From contig DXBS01000060.1 in the NCBI GenBank assembly GCA_019116405.1, positions 1 through 21,718 of the forward strand: a stretch of DNA of 21,718 bases, read 5' to 3'. A model generated the notes under the pieces. The model made no database searches, had not been told where the DNA came from, and saw nothing but the letters and a program-made list of their open reading frames with translations. A program made the translations under genes and the position numbers. Shown one piece after another: positions 6,743-13,538 of the stretch (the first letter of the stretch is position 1; the number at the start of each line of letters is the position of its first letter). This stretch comes from Candidatus Gallimonas intestinigallinarum (GTDB lineage: Bacteria; Bacillota_A; Clostridia; Christensenellales; Borkfalkiaceae).

Positions 6743-6774
6743 CTACCCCAGATATTGTGCAATATCGGGGGTAG
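6743..6774 (-). terminator. Hairpin 36 bp after the fructokinase stop, possible terminator
   Basis: Arms 6743-6757 and 6760-6774 are reverse complements over 15 nt with one mismatch (CTACCCC...GGGGTAG outside, ATATTG/CAATAT inside). The minus-strand 3' flank is ATTATATC, only a weak U-run, so termination is plausible because of position rather than sequence. The rest of 6635-6809 holds only the nucleotidyltransferase fragment. Confidence 0.45.
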
Positions 6775-6809
6775 CACATTCCATGATTGTCTTTTCAAAG
6801 ACGATGCGT

Positions 6810-7709
6810 TCAGAGCCAGCGAGCGATCTCCTCACGCGTGGGGAGATGATCGATCGCGCCGTGTCCGAGCGTATTGAGCGCGCCGCACACATTCCCGTAG
6901 TTGAGCGCATGTGAGAGCACTTCCGGCGTCCACTCCTGCGGCTGCGTCTCATCCAGACGGGACAGGACGCCTGCATAGAAGGCATCGCCCGCGCCCGTGG
7001 TATCAACGGGTTTAATGTCAATGGTCGGAAGCATGCGTTCCTCCCCGCGGTACCGCCACATACATCCCTCTTTGCCGAGCGTGATGCAGACGAGTTTCTC
7101 GCGCAGCCCGCTCACATATTCATTGCCGAAGGTCTCCACTTCGTCCTCGGAGAACTTCACAATGTCGGCAAGCGCGATAATATCACGGTAAATCGCAACG
7201 GCCTCCTCTGCATTCCGGAAAATATCGGTGCGGAAGTTGATATCAAAGCTGACGAGCTTACCCGCAGCATGGGCGCGCCGCATGAGAGAGGCAGCGTACG
7301 TTCGCCCCTCCTCCTCGCTCAGCATGAGCGAGCCGACATGGACGATATGCGCCCGATCCAACAGCTCATCCGGCACCTCGGGCAGATGATAGTCCGCCGT
7401 ATTCTTGCGGTAAAAACAAAAGGAGCGGTCGCCGTATTCATCGAGCTGGACAAACGCGAGCGTCGTATTGCGCTGCGGATCGCGGCGAATGAGAAGCTCG
7501 TCCAGTCCGCGTCCACGTGCAAAATCCTCCAAAAACGTGCCGATCAGATCATCGCCGACGCTGCCGACAAAGGCGCTGTGTGCGCCGAATTGCTTGGCGG
7601 CACATGCCACATTGAAGGGCGCGCCGCCTGCCTTGCGCGCATAGACAGTCTGACCGTCTTTGACGCTGCCGATCATATCTGCCAAAATTTCACCAACACA
7701 AAGTATCAT
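6810..7709 (-). CDS. scrK: Fructokinase, PfkB/ribokinase family, 299 aa
   Basis: ATP-dependent sugar kinase expected to convert fructose to fructose-6-phosphate in the cytoplasm. It shows both PfkB signatures: GGAPFNVACAAKQFGAHSAF followed by VGSVGDD near the N-terminus, and DTTGAGDAFYAGVL near residue 245, whose Asp in GAGD is the catalytic base and whose Gly residues form the anion hole. FDINFR and KFSEDEVETFG fit the usual sugar-kinase core. Length is normal. GAGGAAAGGA precedes the ATG. It starts 15 bp after the lacI stop, so the two are co-transcribed. Context (two GH32 fructosidases and their transporter) makes fructose the likely substrate; another ketose kinase activity cannot be excluded from sequence. 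Confidence 0.88.
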   Translation of the reverse strand: MILCVGEILADMIGSVKDGQTVYARKAGGAPFNVACAAKQFGAHSAFVGSVGDDLIGTFLEDFARGRGLDELLIRRDPQRNTTLAFVQLDEYGDRSFCFYRKNTADYHLPEVPDELLDRAHIVHVGSLMLSEEEGRTYAASLMRRAHAAGKLVSFDINFRTDIFRNAEEAVAIYRDIIALADIVKFSEDEVETFGNEYVSGLREKLVCITLGKEGCMWRYRGEERMLPTIDIKPVDTTGAGDAFYAGVLSRLDETQPQEWTPEVLSHALNYGNVCGALNTLGHGAIDHLPTREEIARWL

Positions 7710-7724
7710 GTCCTTTCCTCTTCT

Positions 7725-8690
7725 TCAGCGCGTCGTCTCCCCTTTGACGAGCGTCGCAGGGATCTCCACGCGCGGCGGGGCTTCCTCCCCGCGGATACGC
7801 TTCATGAGCAGGTCAACGACCGCCTTTGCCATTTCCGGGATATTCTGGCGCACGGTTGTCAGTTTGGGATGCGCCTCCCATGCGTCGAGAATGCCGTCAT
7901 AGCCGATGATCTGCAGATCTTCCGGCACGCGCATCCCCCGCTCGCGGGCGACGTGATATCCCGCCGAAGCGAGCATATCGCTGCCCGTAAAGAGGGCGTC
8001 CGTCTCGGGATACTGCGCAAAGTATTCCCGCATGACTTCCATCTCCTGCCCGTGCTTGAAGAGCGGCTTCAGAAGCCGGACCGGGCGGGAGTATTCATGC
8101 ATGATACCGATATACGCTTCATAGCGATGACGCGTTTCAGAGATGACCGCCGTTGCACCGCAGACGCAGCCTATTTTTTGCGCGCCGCTGTCGATCAGGC
8201 TCTTGATCGCCTGATAGCTTGCGGCATAGTTATTGCTCGTCACATACGGAAAGCCCGAACCGACGTGGCGGTCAATGGAGACGATGGGAAGGTTGGGATC
8301 GATATCATCGTGCTCATAGTGCGTGATGAAGATGATCCCGTCCACCCTCTGCTGACGGATCATGTTCAGCATCTGCGTCTCTTTCTCCACGTCATCCTGT
8401 GAATTGACAACGATCAGCCGATAACCGAGCTTATACAGCTCCACCTCGCAACAGTTGACGACCTTGGCAAAGAACGGATGGAATACCGTAGGAATAATGA
8501 TCGCAACGCACATGGTGGAGCGCATTTTGAAGTTGCGCGCCAGCTGGTTGGGGACAAACCCCAGTTTTTCCGCCGCCGCATCCACCTTTGCCTTGGTGTC
8601 CGCACGTACCGAACCGTTCCCAGTCAGGGCGCGGGAAGCCGTTCCCACGCCCACGCCGGCCTCTTTGGCAACATCTTTGATGGTTACCAT
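7725..8690 (-). CDS. LacI-family transcriptional regulator of the fructan locus, 321 aa
   Basis: N-terminal LacI helix-turn-helix: VTIKDVAKEAGVGVGTASRA with the hinge helix region KLGFVPNQLARNFK. The periplasmic-binding-protein-like effector domain follows (IIIPTVFHPFFAKVVN, DGIIFITHYE, LFTGSDMLA, IIGYDGI, LTTVRQNIPEM). Such proteins usually repress and are released by a sugar ligand, probably a fructo-oligosaccharide, fructose or a phosphate ester here (inferred). The start at 8690 is chosen because the family begins right at MVTIKDVA and a promoter with start site near 8718 rules out longer forms; an ATG at 8696 is the alternative, with AGG just upstream. A palindromic operator overlaps its promoter, and similar palindromes lie at the main operon promoter, pointing to autoregulation plus control of the whole locus. 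Confidence 0.92.
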   Translation of the reverse strand: MVTIKDVAKEAGVGVGTASRALTGNGSVRADTKAKVDAAAEKLGFVPNQLARNFKMRSTMCVAIIIPTVFHPFFAKVVNCCEVELYKLGYRLIVVNSQDDVEKETQMLNMIRQQRVDGIIFITHYEHDDIDPNLPIVSIDRHVGSGFPYVTSNNYAASYQAIKSLIDSGAQKIGCVCGATAVISETRHRYEAYIGIMHEYSRPVRLLKPLFKHGQEMEVMREYFAQYPETDALFTGSDMLASAGYHVARERGMRVPEDLQIIGYDGILDAWEAHPKLTTVRQNIPEMAKAVVDLLMKRIRGEEAPPRVEIPATLVKGETTR

Positions 8691-8710
8691 GCTCATTACC
8701 TGCCTGCATC

Positions 8711-8725
8711 TGGAAATCGTTTCCA
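8711..8725. promoter_or_regulatory. LacI-type operator at the lacI promoter
   Basis: TGGAAA-N3-TTTCCA perfect inverted repeat, touching the -10 box and covering the predicted start. Shares TGGAAA/TTTCCA half-sites with the element at 19349-19362. It is one base longer than a 14-bp LacI/CcpA operator, so its spacer differs. Confidence 0.65.
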
Positions 8726-8753
8726 TTATAAGCCCTCCCATCAAATTTGTCAA
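8725..8753 (-). promoter_or_regulatory. Consensus sigma-A promoter of lacI-scrK
   Basis: TTGACA (8748-8753), 17-nt spacer, TATAAT (8725-8730): full consensus. It begins only 15 bp after the stop codon of the preceding 1060-codon gene. No terminator lies between, so lacI-scrK may also receive read-through from the main operon. Confidence 0.85.
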
Positions 8754-8768
8754 GCAGGCAACAGATTT

Positions 8769-11700
8769 TTATGACTGATAGACATTCACCGCCGTCTTCC
8801 ATGCAAGCTGATATTCCGTCTTTTCCGCCGCCTGAGCATAGATCGGGTTGCCGTTTTCATCTGTGCCCGTCTGTACCCGCGCGCGGATCATGACGGTATC
8901 GAAGCACTCGGAGACGACGGGCGCCGTTTCGTAATAGGTGACGATGTCATCGAAGAACGCAACGCCCCAGCCGCCTGCGCCCGAATCGTGCAATTCGAGG
9001 TAGAGCTCCTCGCCCAGGTATGCGGACAGATCTGCCACGAACGTCGTCATCGTTCCGTTTCTGCTACCGTATTCGACGTAGGGAAAATTGATGTCGGCAT
9101 ATTCGGTATTGCGATACTCCGCGATCTGCGTTCCGTCCGCCGTGAATACCTTGACGACGGCGTTTGCACCGCCCATCTTGAAGCTGATATACCCGCTTCC
9201 GCCCAATGTGAACGTGGAAGACGTGATCTTATACGCATTTGCCTCGGTCGGGTTTGCCGTCCAGCCGTGGAAGTGATAGTTCCCGCCCTGATTGAAGGGG
9301 ATCTCCTCCGCCCAAAAGCTCTCCTCGGAACTGATCGCATTGGCTCCGTCCACCTGACCGTCGCCCGTGCCCTGCTCGTACGTCCAGCCGCGAAGATCTC
9401 CCGTTTCAAACCCGCCGTTGACGATGTCGTACTCGCTTGAAACGACGATGACAAAGGATGCCTCGGCAAATTTTCCGCTTTCGGCGTGCGTAAAGCGATA
9501 GGTGACGGTATACGTTCCCGACGTCAGCGCGAATGCCGCATAGTCCCCCGTCACCGCCGCGCCGTCCTTGGAAACCGCGACGATGGATGCCGTGAGCGCA
9601 TCTGCCCCGACGCCCTGCATGGATGCGGACGCCTCCGCCAGATATGCGGTCAGATCGACAGTTCCGGCCGTCTCCGTCTGCGCTCCGACGGGGGTCACGA
9701 TGGTGACAGCGCTGATGTCATCCAACGCAAGATTTGCATAATAGCTGCGGATGGCGTTGATGATCTCCTTGGTGCGCGCACCCATCTCGGCGGTGGAGTC
9801 GATGACGTCCTGCCGATAGTCTGCCGCCCAGGTCTTGTCCGCATCGACGATCGCCTGCGCCCCGTCCAGCGTGAGATTGATCGACAAATCGTCAAAGTTG
9901 AGGAAGCCGAAGTCGCTCGTCGCGCCGTCCACAATCTTCAGATAGACTTCGCGCCCCATATACGGATGCGTATACATGAAGCGGCGCAGCATCACCTGAG
10001 CTGTGAGCGGGTCGTTGAAGTAGGCGGTGTTGTCCACTTTGAGCAGCTCTTCATCCGTCTGCGCATCGCACAGCGCCACATAGCTGACCGCGTTCTTTGC
10101 AATGCCGAATTTGAAGGAAATGATGCCGTCGCCCGCCACCGTGAAGGTCTCGCTTCTGAGTGTGATCGTCTGCCCCTCATCCGTGATGAGGAAGTATTCC
10201 CCTTCCTGCTGGTAGTACTGCACCGTCTGCCCGTTCATGTCAAAGAAGTTGGCATCCGCTTCCCAGAACACTTTGTTGTTGGTGACGGAAGCGCCCTGCC
10301 CGTCGACGACCGTCCAGCCGGTGAGATCGCCCATTTCAAAGCCTTTATTGGGAAGATCATTTTCCGCGACCACCTCCAAGAAGAAGGTGTCCTCTGCGGT
10401 GAGGTCGCCGTATCTGACCTGATATGTGATCGTGATCATGCCGGGCCCGGTGATATCGAACGCCGCAAGCCCCGTCGTCACTTCCGTACCGTCGGCGAGG
10501 ACTGCCTTGGTGACGGAGTACTCCGCCGTACTCATGTCCGCGTCGCCGTAGGCGGCCTCCACGCCCTCGATATAGCCGTTCAGATCGACCGGCGTCTCGC
10601 TTACCGCGACATAGGCGTTTTCCGCCTCAGTGGAGAAGCGCAGCACGGGAAGCGCATAGGGATATTCATAATTGATATAGTATTGCTGCGTCGCCTGCGC
10701 GATCGTATCGTTTCCGAGGCTGAACGCCCACTCATAATCGCTGATCATGAGAGAAAGCGTCTCCTCCTCGGTCATGCTCGTGCGCACGTCGTCCATCGTG
10801 ATTGCGCCGAAGGGGCTGCCCGCAGCGCCATCCACGATCTTGATATATAGCTTCTTGCCCATGTAGGCATCGTCGAGCTTAATATATTTCCTGACCATGT
10901 TCTCGGAGAGTTCGGGATCCTTAAAATGCTCGCTCGGGGAGACGGTCGCGATCTCGTCGCCCGCCTGTTCCTCGCCCACGTCCTCCGCCAGGCAGATGGC
11001 GACATAGATCTGACGCTGCGAGGAGCCGCCCAGGAGCAGGCTGACGATGCCGTCCCCGCCCAGCGTAAAGGTCGTGGAGCGAAGCTCGCCACGCAGGTTC
11101 TCCCCCGTCTTATAGCCGTTGAGGAATTTTTCGCCCTCAGCGTTAAAGGAGCGCGTCCCCCAGAAGGTCTCGTCGGACGAGCTGATATTGGGGTTGAGGA
11201 ACGCCGTGCCGGAAAGCACCTGCCAGTTGAGCAGTCCTTCTTCAAAGTTGCCGTTCTTGATCGTGATTGAATCGGGCGTATCGTCGTTGAAAGCGGGCAT
11301 GCCGATCGCGGCAAGTTTGTCCGCACGCTCCGTCTCCGCCGCCGTGACTTCCTCCTCCGTCTGGTACATGACGAAGTCGTCGAAGATCATATAGGCATAG
11401 TCGCGGTCCCTGCCGTCGTCGTTATCGGTGATGCGGATACAGATATTCTTACCGAGATGCTCGGAGAGATCGACGACGTTGCGCACCATCTGATTGGTGA
11501 CGAATGGCTCGGCAAACGCCGTGTTCGTCACGCGGGCAAGCACCGTATCGCTGCCCGCCTCCAAAAACTCGACGTAGCACTTTTCGCCGTCCTTCGCCGC
11601 ACCGAGCAAGAAGCCGATCTTGCCCGTGCCGCCCAGCGTGAACACATCGCTTGTGAGCGTGCCCGTGAAGGAGGCATTCCCGCCCTCCAGTCCGTCATAG

Positions 11701-11951
11701 AAGTTCTCGCCGACCTTCCCGACTTCGATATCGCCGTAGTAGGAAGTCGTGCCGTTGACAACGCCCGAAGCGCCGAACGCGTTTCCGTCCTTTGTCCAGC
11801 CCGTGAGGCTACCCACGGCGTCCTCAAATCCGCCGTTGACAATGTCGTCGTGGACGACGGACTGCTCCTCCGGACTGCACGCTGCAAAGCCGACCGTCAT
11901 CGCGGCGGCAAGTGCAGCGCTCAATCCCAAAACAAAAAGTTTCTTTTTCAT
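8769..11951 (-). CDS. Large non-catalytic surface lipoprotein with four related carbohydrate-binding-like modules, 1060 aa
   Basis: Signal peptide with lipobox GFAAC (Cys25), so it should be anchored to the outer face of the membrane. Four related beta-sandwich-type modules lie at about 37-197, 232-393, 533-693 and 842-1007. Each opens with N-G/K-G/N-F-E...L-x-W (NGGFEDAVGSLTGW, NGNFEEGLLNW, NKGFEMGDLTGW, NGGFETGDLRGW). Each then has (S/T)xTFT(L/V)(G/A)G-x-G, a (D-)x-YxG strand with lipoprotein-like LYIKIVD repeats, and an acidic edge strand FDD/MDD. This is the layout of galactose-binding-like CBM domains. Ig-like spacers follow modules 2 (about 440-530) and 3 (about 748-838). No GH32 or other catalytic motif is visible. 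It is the last gene of the transporter/GH32 operon, so a role in fructan capture is inferred, similar in principle to SusE/F-type glycan-binding proteins. Specificity is unknown. Confidence 0.8.
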   Translation of the reverse strand: MKKKLFVLGLSAALAAAMTVGFAACSPEEQSVVHDDIVNGGFEDAVGSLTGWTKDGNAFGASGVVNGTTSYYGDIEVGKVGENFYDGLEGGNASFTGTLTSDVFTLGGTGKIGFLLGAAKDGEKCYVEFLEAGSDTVLARVTNTAFAEPFVTNQMVRNVVDLSEHLGKNICIRITDNDDGRDRDYAYMIFDDFVMYQTEEEVTAAETERADKLAAIGMPAFNDDTPDSITIKNGNFEEGLLNWQVLSGTAFLNPNISSSDETFWGTRSFNAEGEKFLNGYKTGENLRGELRSTTFTLGGDGIVSLLLGGSSQRQIYVAICLAEDVGEEQAGDEIATVSPSEHFKDPELSENMVRKYIKLDDAYMGKKLYIKIVDGAAGSPFGAITMDDVRTSMTEEETLSLMISDYEWAFSLGNDTIAQATQQYYINYEYPYALPVLRFSTEAENAYVAVSETPVDLNGYIEGVEAAYGDADMSTAEYSVTKAVLADGTEVTTGLAAFDITGPGMITITYQVRYGDLTAEDTFFLEVVAENDLPNKGFEMGDLTGWTVVDGQGASVTNNKVFWEADANFFDMNGQTVQYYQQEGEYFLITDEGQTITLRSETFTVAGDGIISFKFGIAKNAVSYVALCDAQTDEELLKVDNTAYFNDPLTAQVMLRRFMYTHPYMGREVYLKIVDGATSDFGFLNFDDLSINLTLDGAQAIVDADKTWAADYRQDVIDSTAEMGARTKEIINAIRSYYANLALDDISAVTIVTPVGAQTETAGTVDLTAYLAEASASMQGVGADALTASIVAVSKDGAAVTGDYAAFALTSGTYTVTYRFTHAESGKFAEASFVIVVSSEYDIVNGGFETGDLRGWTYEQGTGDGQVDGANAISSEESFWAEEIPFNQGGNYHFHGWTANPTEANAYKITSSTFTLGGSGYISFKMGGANAVVKVFTADGTQIAEYRNTEYADINFPYVEYGSRNGTMTTFVADLSAYLGEELYLELHDSGAGGWGVAFFDDIVTYYETAPVVSECFDTVMIRARVQTGTDENGNPIYAQAAEKTEYQLAWKTAVNVYQS

Positions 11952-12001
11952 GGCTTCCTCCGAATCATATTTTCTTTTTGATCAGCGTCTTATGCGAGCT
12001 G

Positions 12002-13516
12002 TTATGTTCGCGGAACGTTGATCGTGTATTTTTCCACATTGCGTACAAACGCCTTTCCGCCTTCGGAAAAGAATTCGATCCCCTTTCCTGCGGAATAGAC
12101 ATTGCCTGTGAGCACCTGTTCGCCGCCACCGAGGAATACTTCGCAGGATGAGACGTCCAGAAAGATGCGAAAATGCAACCTTCCGCCCTCTGCGCGAATA
12201 TGGGCGCGGCGCAGCACGCTGTCGTGCTCGCCTGGTGCAGCCTTGATAAACGTGCCCATGTGCAAGCGGTCAAAACAGACGAGTTCCTTGGTGCGGTCAT
12301 AGTAGATCGCCGTCTCGCAGCCGTCACCGCAGAACACCTTCACGCCCGCCCGCGCACTTGCACCCAGGTCAAGAACAAAGCCAAGTTCGATCGTGTTCCC
12401 TTCGACCCCGACCAGGCGAAGCGTGCCATCCACTTCCGCCTCCGGATAACCTACGCGGTCGGTACGGTACGCCTCGATCTCGCGGACGGGAGCCTGAAAG
12501 AGTTTTCCGTCCCTGTAAGTGAGCTCCCGCGGCAGCGTGAGCGCACCCACCCAGCCGTGCGGCGCAGTCGGGAAGGAGCGGTCCCACATCTGCATCCACG
12601 CTGTCATGACCGTCCTTCCGTCAGGAAGAGTCAGCGTCTGCGCGGCATAAAAGTCAAACCCGCCGTCCGTCTCGCACTCCGCGGTGCGCCGAAATTCTCC
12701 CGTCTGCAGATCGAGCTTTCCGAGCATGTACAGGTTGGAATGAATGTTCTCATAGCGGTCGCCGTCGCAGTCCATGAACTGCGGACTGACGAACAGCGCG
12801 TCGACATTGCCGAAGGAGGCAAATGCGGGGCATTCATAGGTGCCGTTATGCGTGCGGCCGTCCTTCCACGCTCTGCCGACATAGCGCCATTGCATCAGAT
12901 CGTCGGTGCGGTACAGCAAGACTGCACCATCGCCGTCCACATGCTTGGAACCGATCAGGCAATAGTACACGCCGTTGCGTACAAACACATAGGGATCGCG
13001 GAAATCCGCCACGGAATAGTCGCGCGGGATATCCTTTTCCGCAATGACCTGCCCCATCTTTTCAAAGTGTACGCCGTCCGAGGAGCGGGCGAGCGCCTGC
13101 GTCTGCTTTCCGTCCGCCACGGCGGTGTACATAAGATAGAGCATGCCGTCCTTTACGATCGCTGATCCGGAGAAGCATCCGTCCTTATCGTATGCGCAAT
13201 CGGGCGCGAGCGCCGTCGGTTGCAGTTCCCATCTGATCAGATCGTTTGAAGTATAATGCCCCCAGTGCATCGGGCCCCAGGCCGCTGCATACGGATGAAA
13301 CTGATAGAACACATGGTACTTCCCGAACGCATAGCAAAGTCCGTTGGGATCGTTCATCCAGCCGACGGGTGGCATTGCGTGGTAGGTATGGCGGAACGCC
13401 TGTTCCACCATACCTGCACGCTGAGAGATATAAGCGTCTGCCCGCGCAAGCAGCTTCGATTGCCGGGGGGAGGCATTCTGCCCGGAGCAGACAGGGTGAG
13501 CATGATCGTATTGCAT
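12002..13516 (-). CDS. Cytoplasmic GH32 beta-fructosidase (sucrose/fructo-oligosaccharide hydrolase), 504 aa
   Basis: Hydrolyses beta-fructosides, releasing fructose from imported oligosaccharides or sucrose. All three GH32 catalytic motifs are canonical: WMNDPNG with nucleophile Asp56, FRDP with transition-state Asp174, and ECP with acid/base Glu228. FSGSA (115-119) is also present. A five-bladed propeller is followed by a C-terminal beta-sandwich (from about 370; FRIFLDVSSCEVFLGGGEQV near the end). There is no signal peptide, so it is intracellular. The ATG at 13516 is preferred over a TTG at 13531 because GAGAGGGG lies 5 nt upstream. It resembles ScrB/SacA-type enzymes, but there is no PTS gene here, so the substrate is probably non-phosphorylated. 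It lies between two lipoprotein genes in one operon. Confidence 0.92.
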   Translation of the reverse strand: MQYDHAHPVCSGQNASPRQSKLLARADAYISQRAGMVEQAFRHTYHAMPPVGWMNDPNGLCYAFGKYHVFYQFHPYAAAWGPMHWGHYTSNDLIRWELQPTALAPDCAYDKDGCFSGSAIVKDGMLYLMYTAVADGKQTQALARSSDGVHFEKMGQVIAEKDIPRDYSVADFRDPYVFVRNGVYYCLIGSKHVDGDGAVLLYRTDDLMQWRYVGRAWKDGRTHNGTYECPAFASFGNVDALFVSPQFMDCDGDRYENIHSNLYMLGKLDLQTGEFRRTAECETDGGFDFYAAQTLTLPDGRTVMTAWMQMWDRSFPTAPHGWVGALTLPRELTYRDGKLFQAPVREIEAYRTDRVGYPEAEVDGTLRLVGVEGNTIELGFVLDLGASARAGVKVFCGDGCETAIYYDRTKELVCFDRLHMGTFIKAAPGEHDSVLRRAHIRAEGGRLHFRIFLDVSSCEVFLGGGEQVLTGNVYSAGKGIEFFSEGGKAFVRNVEKYTINVPRT

Positions 13517-13538
13517 AGTGTCCCCTCTCAATGATATA

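Noticed and set aside
8701..8760. Inverted pair TGCCTGC (8701-8707) and GCAGGCA (8754-8760) around the lacI promoter
   Set aside because: The 7-bp arms are 46 bp apart, with no match elsewhere in the regulatory regions; likely chance.
9486..10850. A 454-codon plus-strand frame, and a 472-codon one at 17928-19346
   Set aside because: Both are antisense to well supported lipoprotein genes and show no domain or plausible start context.
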